Source: Rhodospirillales bacterium (GTDB taxonomy: Bacteria > Pseudomonadota > Alphaproteobacteria > BOG-932 > Roseiterribacteraceae). Taken from it: a DNA stretch of 45,826 nt. Below are positions 1-7,109 of this stretch, one piece after another. Below the pieces are notes generated by a model, which worked only from the letters and a program-made list of their open reading frames with translations, had not been told where the DNA came from and ran no database searches. Each line of letters begins with the position of its first letter. Positions within the stretch are counted from its first letter, which is position 1. The stretch is taken from assembly GCA_028291345.1 (NCBI GenBank), contig JAQGIF010000237.1:1-45826 (forward strand), given 5' to 3'. A program made the position numbers and the translations under genes.

Positions 1-138
1 GATGCCGAGGCGCGTATCTCGGTGTCGCTTCGACATGCGGAGCGCAGAAGGTGCAGCTCGATGCCTGTCGTTGCAGCGGGTAAGGAGATGGATGAACTTC
101 TGGGCGAGTGCCAAAGCGAGAGTGTGAAAGACCGCCAT
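1..138 (-). CDS. Possible hypothetical protein, 3' end outside window
   Basis: An open frame runs from an ATG at 136-138 on the minus strand to the window edge, 46 codons without a stop. It is preceded by a good Shine-Dalgarno, AAGGAG, six bases before the ATG. The start of the protein is mildly hydrophobic (MAVFHTLALALAQKF), followed by a very basic stretch. I do not recognise the family. The plus strand is also open here, ending at a TGA at 160-162, so the coding strand is not certain. It diverges from the metal-sensor gene at 435, so it could share that control region, but this is inference. Confidence 0.3.
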   Translation of the reverse strand, partial: MAVFHTLALALAQKFIHLLTRCNDRHRAAPSALRMSKRHRDTRLGI

Positions 139-400
139 ATGCGGCTCCTTGAACGGGGTTGATAGCCGTTACCCAGGAGGCGCCGTGGCAGCCCGCCCAT
201 TACCGCAACGCGGTTTTACCGATCGGCGAGTCCATGGTAACCGCCTGAACAACCATGTCCGTTCGAACCTCAGTTAGCGCGGAGCGCCTACTAGGAGGTT
301 CCGCCGACCTAGAGCTAGGTTGCGATTTCATCGAAATCCTTGAAGCGGGTTGGACGACGTGCCGGCGTCGAAGTGCTATAGTCACCGTTACATATCGCCC

Positions 401-420
401 GTATACCCCCCTGGGGGATG
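401..420. promoter_or_regulatory. CsoR/RcnR-family operator
   Basis: The sequence ATACCCCCCTGGGGGATG lies 15-30 bases upstream of the regulator start. C-tract/G-tract inverted repeats flanked by AT-rich ends are the known operator type of the CsoR/RcnR/FrmR family. Its position against the translation start suggests autorepression by the downstream gene. The rest of the 139-434 interval contains no gene I can support. Confidence 0.7.
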
Positions 421-434
421 GGATCAAGAGGCAA

Positions 435-713
435 ATGGCGCATACGCTTAAAGAAAAGCAAAAACGGATAAACCGGGTTCGGCGCATCCGCGGTCAACTG
501 GAGGCTGTCGAACGCGCGCTTGAGAAAGACGCAGGCTGCGCTGCCGTACTGCAGCAGGCGACAGCCTGCCGGGGCGCACTCAATAGCTTGATTGCGGAAG
601 TTGTCGAGAGTCATATCCGCGAGCATGTCATGGATGCGTCGGCGCCGCGCGACGATCCGCGCGAACAAGGCGCGGAGGAACTGGTCGAAATCGTGCGCTC
701 GTACCTTACCTGA
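435..713 (+). CDS. Metal-sensing transcriptional repressor, RcnR/CsoR family
   Basis: A 92-residue all-helical DUF156-type repressor. The ATG at 435 follows AAGAGG. An upstream in-frame start at 255 was rejected because it would translate through the operator, and the family normally begins a few residues before the KxxRINRVRRIRGQ helix. Visible ligand positions are His3, Cys35, His60 and His64, which match the nickel/cobalt sensor RcnR; CsoR uses Cys-His-Cys, and the formaldehyde sensor FrmR usually has Glu at 64. In this family metal binding releases the operator and induces an efflux gene. No efflux gene follows within the next kilobase, so the target may be the leftward gene at 1-138 or lie elsewhere. 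The Ni/Co assignment is inference from residue identities. Confidence 0.85.
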   Translation: MAHTLKEKQKRINRVRRIRGQLEAVERALEKDAGCAAVLQQATACRGALNSLIAEVVESHIREHVMDASAPRDDPREQGAEELVEIVRSYLT

Positions 714-929
714 CCTGGGGGATGGCTCGGCCGTTCCGGACCAAAGCTTCTGAGGAGACAGATGAGGCGTTCACCTGCCAAAGTCCCTTGCCCCACCTCC
801 GACCGATGATCGACCTGAAGCGGAAACCGCTTATGGTATTCAAAATCAAGCCTGCCGGCGTTGGAGCTTTGGCTGGCATCACCGGCGGAGATAGTCAGCC
901 GAATTTTCACGATCAGGCCGATCCACCGT

Positions 930-1331
930 TTATCCCAAGTGAGGGGCGATCTCTGTCGCCTGATACAGAACCAGCTGCCACGTATCGCCGTGCGGCGCCC
1001 AGATTTGGGTGCCGAAGGCATCCATCGTGCGGATTTCCCTGGTGGCCTTCACGCGCACCGTGTGTTGCATGGGACCGGTCATGATCGCGACGTCACCGTG
1101 AAACCGGATGGCGATCTCCGGCCGCTCGATGACCATGAATTCGCACATGTTTTTCACCAGCGCGAAATATTGTAGCTTCGTGTCGGCATTGCCGCTGGCA
1201 TGGATATGGATCAGGTCGTCGGCGAGAAGCCTCCCCAGGGTCGCGATATCCACCGCGATCAGCGCCGCGCGGCGGCGTTCCTCCAGCTCCAGAATTTTCG
1301 CTGCGCGCGGGTCCTCGGATTCCCCCGTCAT
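930..1331 (-). CDS. SnoaL-like / DUF4440 nuclear transport factor 2 family protein
   Basis: A 133-residue single-domain protein of the NTF2/DUF4440 cone fold. The ATG at 1329-1331 is preceded by GGGAGGGCATC, which decides the start over longer frames. An N-terminal helix rich in Glu and Arg is followed by the usual core pattern, with DDLIHIHASG near residue 40 and W-L-V-L strands at the C-terminus. Members are small-molecule isomerases, hydratases or binding proteins, and the substrate cannot be read from sequence. It is divergently transcribed from the MFS gene at 1469, sharing a 137-base control region with two operator-like repeats. Co-control with the exporter is therefore plausible. Confidence 0.75.
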   Translation of the reverse strand: MTGESEDPRAAKILELEERRRAALIAVDIATLGRLLADDLIHIHASGNADTKLQYFALVKNMCEFMVIERPEIAIRFHGDVAIMTGPMQHTVRVKATREIRTMDAFGTQIWAPHGDTWQLVLYQATEIAPHLG

Positions 1332-1384
1332 GATGCCCTCCCATCCCTTATAAATTGCCGCTCGACCGCGCACCGTTTCGCTGC

Positions 1385-1429
1385 TTTCATTAAAAGGATA
1401 GGCTGTTTTCGTTAAAACGATAGATAGGC
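1385..1429. promoter_or_regulatory. Twin operator-like repeats in divergent promoter
   Basis: Two related AT-rich motifs lie between the divergent SnoaL-like and MFS genes: TTTCATTAAAAGGATAGGC at 1385-1403 and a second copy beginning TTTCGTTAAAACGATAG at 1407. The second contains a perfect inverted repeat, TCGTT-AA-AACGA, at 1409-1420. The first is its degenerate form, TCATTAAAAGGA, at 1388-1399. The centres are 21 bases apart, two helical turns, as expected for a TetR- or MarR-type dimer pair. No regulator gene is adjacent, so the binding protein is unknown. Confidence 0.5.
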
Positions 1430-1468
1430 CGTCCGCGAAAGCCGGCGCAATAGGATGGGAAGCAGGAA

Positions 1469-2716
1469 TTGGCACTCAGCGGGCCCGAAAGCACGGTTTT
1501 GTCCCCCTCGCTGGGGACCGGCATCGCTTCAGCGACCGGCATCGTTTCAGCAACCGGGTTGCGGGCACGAATCGGGCTGCTGGTCATATTGTCCTGTATT
1601 TCCTTCAACATATTGCTGGTCCTGGCGCTCCAGCCGGTGTTGTCGACGATCGCCGCCTATTTCGATGGCGGCACCCATGGCGCGCTGATCGCGCAACTGC
1701 TCGAAACCATGTCCGGCATCGGCATCATGGTCGGCGGTCCGATCGCGGGCTGGATCGCTGAACGGCGGATCGGGCGGCGCAACCTGCTGCTTGCGGCCCT
1801 GGCGCTTTATGGCCTGTCGGGATCCGCCTGCATGTTTCTGGATAATGCCTCGGCGCTGCTGACCTTGCGTCTGCTGCAGGGGCTCGGCTCCGCTGGGATC
1901 GCGGTGTCGACGTATTCGTTGGTCAGCGAGCGCTTCCAGGGCGCCGCGCGGTCGCGGGTCATCGGCTATCAGGGTGCCTTTGTGTCGGGCATGGGCATCG
2001 TCAGCCTGCCGGTCGCCGGCCTGATCGCCGACAGCTATGGCTGGCACGCGCCCTTCGCGCTCTATCTGAGCGCTCTGGTCATGTTGGCGGTCGCCATCGT
2101 GACGGTTCCCAACAGCCCGGCGGTTTCGCAGCAGGCGGCGAAACAGGAAGACGGCGGATCGTTGATCGCGATGTGGCCGCTCTACGCCCTGATCGTCCCG
2201 ATCTACCTGCTGGCCAATATGGTCAATCTGCACATCTCGTTCGTGTTGGCGGGTGACGGCATTCACCGGCCGTCTCTGCAGTCCTACATCATGCTGGCCA
2301 GTTCGATCCTTTACATGGTTGGCGGCCTTTTTTACGGCCGGATGGTCGTGCGGCTGGGTGCGCGCAGGATGCTCGCCGCGATCCTCGCGCTGATGGCGGC
2401 AAGCGGGCTGGCCGTCGGGCTGTCGCACGGCATCGTCATGACGGCCATCGGCGTCGGCCTGTCGGGGTTCAGCGGCGGTTTCCTGATCCCGCTAATTACC
2501 AATCTGGTGCTGAACATGGCCCCGGCCGGGGCGCGCAGCCGGGCACTGGGTTTCATGTATACCGCCATGTATATCGGCAATTTCCTCAACCCGCTGATCA
2601 TGACGCCGGCGCGGGAGGCGATCGGCAATCATCAGGTTTTCTTGACGGTCGGTCTTTTGCTGGCGGTCGCTGCCGCTGCGCAGGCGCTGGTCAAGCGTTC
2701 GATTATCTCGGACTAG
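1469..2716 (+). CDS. MFS transporter, drug:proton-antiporter type
   Basis: A 415-residue membrane protein with about twelve hydrophobic segments beginning near residue 35. The MFS motif A region GGPIAGWIAERRIGRR lies at about 89-104, between helices 2 and 3, and charged loops separate the two six-helix halves. The first 30 residues are a low-complexity Ala/Thr/Gly/Ser stretch, so the TTG start at 1469 is uncertain; another TTG about 30 codons later is possible. It acts in the inner membrane as a proton-coupled exporter or importer with unknown substrate. It is divergent from a SnoaL-like gene and convergent, with only 7 bases between stops, with the SDR at 2724. Confidence 0.85.
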   Translation: MALSGPESTVLSPSLGTGIASATGIVSATGLRARIGLLVILSCISFNILLVLALQPVLSTIAAYFDGGTHGALIAQLLETMSGIGIMVGGPIAGWIAERRIGRRNLLLAALALYGLSGSACMFLDNASALLTLRLLQGLGSAGIAVSTYSLVSERFQGAARSRVIGYQGAFVSGMGIVSLPVAGLIADSYGWHAPFALYLSALVMLAVAIVTVPNSPAVSQQAAKQEDGGSLIAMWPLYALIVPIYLLANMVNLHISFVLAGDGIHRPSLQSYIMLASSILYMVGGLFYGRMVVRLGARRMLAAILALMAASGLAVGLSHGIVMTAIGVGLSGFSGGFLIPLITNLVLNMAPAGARSRALGFMYTAMYIGNFLNPLIMTPAREAIGNHQVFLTVGLLLAVAAAAQALVKRSIISD

Positions 2717-2723
2717 TTTCCGG

Positions 2724-3476
2724 CTAGAGCATCATCGCGCCGCCGCTGACGATCAGCGTCTGGCCGGTCATGAAGCGGGCGTCGCGGCCGATCAGGAAAT
2801 TGAGCGCACGGCCTATATCATGCTCGGCATCTCCCATCCGCCGCAGGGCGGCGCGCTTGAGCATATGGGGCCGCATGTGCGGTTCGCGCTCGAGATAGGC
2901 AGCAAGGGCAGGGGTCACCGCCGATGGCGACACCGCATTGACCCTGACGCCCAGCGGGCCCCATTCGCGGGCCAGGCTTTTCGCCAATGCGCGTTGTGCG
3001 CCTTTGACAGCCGAATAGACTGGCAAGGTCGCCGTGCCGTCGATCGCCGCCGGCGAAGTTAGCAGCACCATGCTCCCCTGCGATTCCACCAAAGCCGGCA
3101 GCACGGCTTGAGCGGCAAAGAAGATCGGCCGCAGACCCACGGCGACAGGCCCGTTCCAATCCCGGTCGGCGATCTCCTCGACTGCGCGCGCGCCCGCCCC
3201 GGAATCGTTGGCATTGTGGACGAAGGCGTCCAACCTGCCGAATTCCGCCTTGGCGACGGCAACCGCCGCTTCAATATCCGCGCGCTGTGTGACGTCACAG
3301 GCGATGGCGATGGCGATGCCGCCTCGGACGCGGATTTCATTCCCCACGTCCTGTGCTCCCGCCTGGTTGAGCGCGCTGACAACGACGCTGGCGCCGGCCG
3401 AGCCGGCGGCCAACGCAATGCCGCGTCCAAGCCCTTCCGCCGCGCCGGTTATTAATACGGAATATCCTGTCAGCAT
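2724..3476 (-). CDS. SDR family oxidoreductase
   Basis: A 250-residue classical short-chain dehydrogenase. The nucleotide-binding TGAAEGLGRG motif is near residues 10-19, an HNAN variant of the NNAG motif is near 90, the catalytic Ser lies in LLTSPA, and the catalytic YSAVK (Tyr-x3-Lys) is near 150. The C-terminal ISGG-like end reads IVSGGAMML. The start at 3476 (MLTGYS) places the first strand where the family expects it; an upstream ATG at 3497 adds seven residues and is less likely. It catalyses an NAD(P)-dependent alcohol/ketone reaction on an unknown substrate. It is transcribed away from the phaB-type gene at 3618 and towards the MFS gene. Confidence 0.88.
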   Translation of the reverse strand: MLTGYSVLITGAAEGLGRGIALAAGSAGASVVVSALNQAGAQDVGNEIRVRGGIAIAIACDVTQRADIEAAVAVAKAEFGRLDAFVHNANDSGAGARAVEEIADRDWNGPVAVGLRPIFFAAQAVLPALVESQGSMVLLTSPAAIDGTATLPVYSAVKGAQRALAKSLAREWGPLGVRVNAVSPSAVTPALAAYLEREPHMRPHMLKRAALRRMGDAEHDIGRALNFLIGRDARFMTGQTLIVSGGAMML

Positions 3477-3617
3477 TCTGCTCGATCCCCTTATCATCTC
3501 CGGGCGACTGGCGGCCGGGGTGGTACCAGACCATGGGATCTCAGAAGCTCAAAGAGATATGTGGAGCTTGCACGCCCGACTCTCTATGATCCTGTCAAGC
3601 GGAGCGGGAGTTGTGAA

Positions 3618-4343
3618 ATGAGTGGACGTGTAGCGATCGTGACCGGCGGAACGCGCGGGATCGGCGAGGCGATTTCCATCAGACTTCGCGATGCCGGTTA
3701 CAAGGTTGCCGCTGGTTATGGCGGTGATGCCGCCAAGGCCAAATCCTTCACCGAGGCGACGGACATCCCGGCCTGGCAATGGGATGTCGGCGATTTCAAG
3801 GCCTGCGGCGAGGCCGTTCGCGAGATCGAACAGACGCTCGGCCCGGTCGACATACTGGTCAATAATGCCGGCATCACCCGCGACGCTACCATGCACAAGA
3901 TGGCGCACGAGCAATGGATCGAGGTTATCCGCACCAATCTCAGCTCCTGCTTCAATATGTGCAACTCGGTCTTCGACGGCATGCGCGCCCGGGGCTTCGG
4001 CCGGATCGTCAATATCGGCTCGGTCAACGGCCAGATGGGTCAGTACGGCCAGGTCAATTATGCCGCCGCAAAATCGGGCATCCACGGCTTCACTAAGGCG
4101 CTGGCACAGGAAGGCGCGGTGAAGGGGATCACGGTGAATGCCATCGCGCCTGGCTATATCGATACCGATATGGTGCGGGCCGTGCCGCCCGTTGTTTTGG
4201 AAAAGATCATCGCCCGCATCCCGGTCGGCCGTCTCGGCCATGCTGACGAGATCGCACGCGGCGTCAGGTTCTTGGTGTCCGACAATGCCGGCTTCATCAC
4301 CGGATCGACCCTGTCGATCAACGGTGGGCAGCATATGTATTGA
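3618..4343 (+). CDS. phaB: Acetoacetyl-CoA reductase-like SDR
   Basis: A 241-residue SDR of the PhaB/FabG type. TGGTRGIG near residues 10-17, NNAG near 85, catalytic Ser in NIGSVNG and YAAAK near 150 are all present. The stretch NAGITRDATMHKM is typical of PhaB, which reduces acetoacetyl-CoA to (R)-3-hydroxybutyryl-CoA with NADPH for polyhydroxyalkanoate synthesis. The ATG at 3618 has GGGAG seven bases upstream, so the longer frame from 3561 is not needed. Its TGA overlaps the TTG start of the Nudix gene (ATTGA), suggesting translational coupling. No phaA or phaC is nearby, so a role on another 3-ketoacyl-CoA cannot be excluded. Confidence 0.82.
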   Translation: MSGRVAIVTGGTRGIGEAISIRLRDAGYKVAAGYGGDAAKAKSFTEATDIPAWQWDVGDFKACGEAVREIEQTLGPVDILVNNAGITRDATMHKMAHEQWIEVIRTNLSSCFNMCNSVFDGMRARGFGRIVNIGSVNGQMGQYGQVNYAAAKSGIHGFTKALAQEGAVKGITVNAIAPGYIDTDMVRAVPPVVLEKIIARIPVGRLGHADEIARGVRFLVSDNAGFITGSTLSINGGQHMY

Positions 4344-4792
4344 CCAAATCTCAGGGCTTCCCCGTTTTGCGCGAATATCCTGACCGCCCATGGGTCGGCA
4401 TCGGGGTGGTGGTCTGGCAGGATGACGAAATCCTGTTGGTCCGTCGGGGTCGCCCACCCCGTCAAGGCGAATGGGGCATTCCCGGCGGGGCGCAGGCACT
4501 GGGCGAAACGGTCTTCGAGGCCGCCATTCGCGAGGTTCGCGAGGAAACCGGCGTGACCGTGCGGCCGACGAATATCCTCACAGTGGTCGATTCCATCGCG
4601 CGCGACGACGAGGGCCGCGCGCAATTCCACTACACTTTGGTCGAGGTCTCCGCCGAGTGGTCCGGTGGCGAGGCCGAGGCGGCGAGCGATGTCACCGATG
4701 TCTGCTGGGTCAAACCGGCGGCCGCCGCCAAACTCGTTAAGTGGGATGAGACGATCCGCGTGATCGCCGAAGCCGGACGCCTGCGCGGCTAA
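4340..4792 (+). CDS. Nudix hydrolase
   Basis: A 150-residue Nudix pyrophosphohydrolase. The box GX5EX7REUXEEXGU is complete at about residues 50-72: Gly50, Glu56, the core REVREETG (64-71) carrying the metal-binding glutamates, then Val72. The IPGG motif precedes it. Such proteins cleave nucleoside diphosphates linked to another moiety, for example ADP-ribose or NADH; specificity is not predictable here. The start is the TTG that overlaps the stop of the upstream reductase by four bases, indicating one transcript and coupled translation. A link between cofactor housekeeping and the reductase is inference only. Confidence 0.88.
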   Translation: MTKSQGFPVLREYPDRPWVGIGVVVWQDDEILLVRRGRPPRQGEWGIPGGAQALGETVFEAAIREVREETGVTVRPTNILTVVDSIARDDEGRAQFHYTLVEVSAEWSGGEAEAASDVTDVCWVKPAAAAKLVKWDETIRVIAEAGRLRG

Positions 4793-4852
4793 GACTGCCG
4801 GTTCGCGGCCTGCCTCTCTGATGGGCGGACCCGACGGCACCGGCGGTGTGGA

Positions 4853-5170
4853 TTGGATCAGGTTGCCGCCTACCAGTCGGTCGACAAAATCCCGCCGGAA
4901 AATGTCGGCGGCGAGAAGATCGGCAAATCGCACCTGACCTATGGCCAGAACGCCGCGGCCGAACTCATAGCGGCGTCGGTGATCGGTGCGGCCGACGGTC
5001 TCGGTCTGCCGGTCTCGACCCGCCACGCCCTGTCATCCGGCGTAGCCGCGACGATGGCGGCGAACGGATCGGGGTTGCAACGGAGTACCGTCAAAAGCTT
5101 GGCGTTAGCCTGCGTTCTGACTTGCTACTCTATCGTCCTTTCCGGCACCTCGTTCTGGATATTCCGGATT
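4853..5170 (+). pseudogene. Remnant of Pit-type inorganic phosphate transporter (3' end only)
   Basis: The translated frame from 4853 matches my memory of the C-terminal third of PitA-type phosphate transporters: EKIGKSHLTYGQNAAAE, then GLPVSTRHALSSGVAATM, then ANGSGLQRSTV and a last hydrophobic helix ending in FWIF. Intact proteins are several times longer and have an N-terminal membrane half that is absent here. The family His-Val of STTHVLSSGVAG is changed to His-Ala, and the frame reads past the family's end into unrelated sequence up to 5500. The fragment follows the Nudix gene and is probably not expressed as a transporter. It is a deletion scar rather than a gene. Confidence 0.75.
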
Positions 5171-5271
5171 CATTCTGATCAAAAGACCGGATCGAAAACG
5201 CGACCGGAACGGCAAAAGGGCGATCCTACGGGCCGCCATTTTTTGTTGCTCCGCTTTGTCTCGGACTCCTT

Positions 5272-5457
5272 TTATCCCTGCGGGTCGTCGTGCTTAGCCC
5301 CATCCAGGGATTTACGCAGCTGTTCCGCCTCCGAGTGCTGCAAGGCGCGCTCGGCCTTGGTCCGGCCATGCCTGGCCCGATTGGTCGCCGCCACCCCCTC
5401 GCGGGCGGTGCGCGCCAGCCTTTTGCGTGCCTGGCGAAGATTGATGATCTCGCTCAA
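5272..5457 (-). CDS. DUF4169 family protein
   Basis: A 61-residue, highly basic protein of the alphaproteobacterial DUF4169 family, recognised by SEIINLRQARKRLAR at the N-terminus and NRARHGRTKAER in the middle. The TTG at 5455-5457 preceded by GGAGCGG is preferred, because the family starts directly with (M)-x-EIINLRxxRK. An ATG at 5508 would add 17 residues. Function is unknown. In relatives it sits next to a ribbon-helix-helix protein and fumC; here a secreted amidohydrolase lies between them. Confidence 0.75.
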   Translation of the reverse strand: MSEIINLRQARKRLARTAREGVAATNRARHGRTKAERALQHSEAEQLRKSLDGAKHDDPQG

Positions 5458-5566
5458 TGAAAACCGCTCCAATTGCTCATTGGAGACCTCCTCATATTGA
5501 CGGCCCATCGGATTTCCTGGGACCTTATCATGAGTTAGGACCTAAAACACCGCGCGGGAGATCCTT

Positions 5567-6883
5567 ATGAAATCGATGACGACTGTGATTGCGGCGGGCC
5601 TGTTGGCTTGTACCACATTGAGTGGCGCGCGGGCTGAAACGATTTATCTGACCGCCGCCCATATGATTGATCCCGCTGCAGGAAAGCTTATCGAGTCGCC
5701 TGCCGTGATCATCAAGGATGACAAGATCGTCTCGGTCGGCGCCGCCGCATCGCTCGCCGCGCCCGCTGACGCGCGCAAGATCGATCTCCCGGGCCAGACC
5801 ATCGTGCCCGGCCTGATTGACATGCATACCCACATCACTTCGCGGCCCGACAAGGCCGGCTATGAGAAGCTGAGCATCTCCGTGCCCGCCCAGGCGGTCA
5901 CGGGCGTGGCAAACGCCGCCAAGACGCTGCAGGCGGGCTTCACCACGCTGCGCAATGTCGGCGCACCGGGCTATGCCGACGTCGCATTGCGCGATTCGAT
6001 CAATAGCGGCGAGACGGCCGGGCCGCGCCTGTTCGTCTCGGGTCCGGCGATCGGCGCCACCGGCGGCCATTGCGACGAAAACCTGCTGCCGGCCAGCTAT
6101 CACGATACGCGCGAAGGCGTTGCCGACGGCGTTGATGCCGTGCGCAAGAAGGTGCGCGAAGTGCACAAATACGGTGCCGACCTGATCAAGCTCTGCGCCA
6201 CCGGCGGCGTGCTATCCAAGGGCGACGTGGTCGGCGCGCAGCAACTGACCTATGAAGAAATGAAGGCCGCGGTCGATGAGGCGCATATGCTGGGCCTCAA
6301 GGTCGCCGCCCATGCGCATGGCACATCCGGCGTCGCCGATGCGATTCGCGCCGGCGTCGATACGATCGAACATGCCAGCCTCGCCGATGCCGACGGGATG
6401 AACCTCGCCAAGACCATGGGCGCGGTGTTCGATATGGATATTTACAATGACGACTTCATCCTCAGCGAGGGCGCCAAGATGGGCATATTGCAGGAAAGTC
6501 TCGACAAGGAACGGATGATCGGGCGTGCTCAGCGCGAAACCTTCAAGAAGGCGGTCCAGGCGGGGGTGACCATGACCTTCGGCACCGATGCCGGCGTCTA
6601 CCCCCACGGCGACAACGCCAAGCAGTTCGCCAAGATGGTCGAATGGGGCATGACGCCAATGCAGGCGATCCAGGCGGCGACGACGACTGCCGCGAAGGTG
6701 CTGGGCCATCTGGGCGACGATCTGGGCGCGATCCAGCCGGGGAAATATGCCGATATCATCGCCGTTCCGGGCGATCCGCTGGCGAATGTCGCGGTGCTGG
6801 AGCATGTGAAATTCGTCATGAAGGGCGGCGTGGTCTATCGCCAGGACGATCTGCCGGTCGTTAAATATGCCGGCGTCAGATAA
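5567..6883 (+). CDS. Secreted metal-dependent amidohydrolase (prolidase/ochratoxinase-like, M38 type)
   Basis: A 438-residue protein with a signal peptide ending around ARA-ET at residue 23, so it is probably periplasmic. The amidohydrolase-superfamily metal site is complete: HTH at 87-89, Lys208 in LIKLCATGG as the likely carbamylated bridging lysine, His249 or His251 in AAHAHG, His269 in TIEHAS, and Asp341 in TFGTDAG. This set matches bacterial Xaa-Pro/Xaa-Arg dipeptidases and ochratoxinase-like enzymes, which hydrolyse N-acyl or peptide bonds. The ATG at 5567 follows GGGAGATCCTT. Its 3' end overlaps the minus-strand gene ending at 6876 by eight bases. The exact substrate is unknown. Confidence 0.88.
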   Translation: MKSMTTVIAAGLLACTTLSGARAETIYLTAAHMIDPAAGKLIESPAVIIKDDKIVSVGAAASLAAPADARKIDLPGQTIVPGLIDMHTHITSRPDKAGYEKLSISVPAQAVTGVANAAKTLQAGFTTLRNVGAPGYADVALRDSINSGETAGPRLFVSGPAIGATGGHCDENLLPASYHDTREGVADGVDAVRKKVREVHKYGADLIKLCATGGVLSKGDVVGAQQLTYEEMKAAVDEAHMLGLKVAAHAHGTSGVADAIRAGVDTIEHASLADADGMNLAKTMGAVFDMDIYNDDFILSEGAKMGILQESLDKERMIGRAQRETFKKAVQAGVTMTFGTDAGVYPHGDNAKQFAKMVEWGMTPMQAIQAATTTAAKVLGHLGDDLGAIQPGKYADIIAVPGDPLANVAVLEHVKFVMKGGVVYRQDDLPVVKYAGVR

Positions 6884-7094
6884 TCGTCTCCCGGCCTTCT
6901 AGGTCGGCCAGCACGAACAGGCGGATTGCGCCCGACAGCCCACCGGTCCGCTTTTCGTCTATCGCGGTGATCAGGGCACTGACACTGGTCCCGCGCTTTT
7001 CCGCCACCCGTCCAAAAGCGTCCCAGAATTCCGCCTCCAGGCTGATCGAGGTCGGATGGCCCGCGATGCGGACTGAGTATTTGTGAAGGGTCAG
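6876..7094 (-). CDS. Ribbon-helix-helix domain protein with probable CTG start
   Basis: A small basic protein clearly readable on the minus strand: HKYSVRIAGHPTSISLE, then FWDAFGRVAEKRGTSVSALI and a C-terminal SGAIRLFVLADLE helix. This is the alphaproteobacterial RHH family usually found beside fumC and DUF4169. It follows fumC by 15 bases in the same frame. Between the fumC TAA and the conserved HKYSVRI there is no ATG, GTG or TTG; a CTG at 7092-7094, preceded by GGACGG, is the only near-cognate start giving the family's usual N-terminus (72 residues). Standard gene finders may miss it. Readthrough of the fumC stop or an error in the sequence are alternatives. Confidence 0.72.
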   Translation of the reverse strand: MTLHKYSVRIAGHPTSISLEAEFWDAFGRVAEKRGTSVSALITAIDEKRTGGLSGAIRLFVLADLEGRETII

Positions 7095-7109
7095 CGTCGG
7101 TACCGTCCG

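Noticed and set aside
722-1084. 120-codon plus-strand frame after the metal sensor
   Set aside because: No family resemblance, poor start context, and it overlaps the SnoaL-like gene antisense. I see no gene in 714-929.
1547-2428. 293-codon minus-strand frame rich in Arg, Asp and His
   Set aside because: Composition is that of an antisense frame of a membrane protein gene; the MFS gene is on the other strand.
3549-4499. 316-codon minus-strand open frame
   Set aside because: Antisense to the PhaB-type reductase and Nudix genes, both with intact motifs and ribosome-binding sites.
4154-5026. 290-codon minus-strand open frame
   Set aside because: Antisense to the Nudix box and the Pit remnant; the translation shows no recognisable domain.
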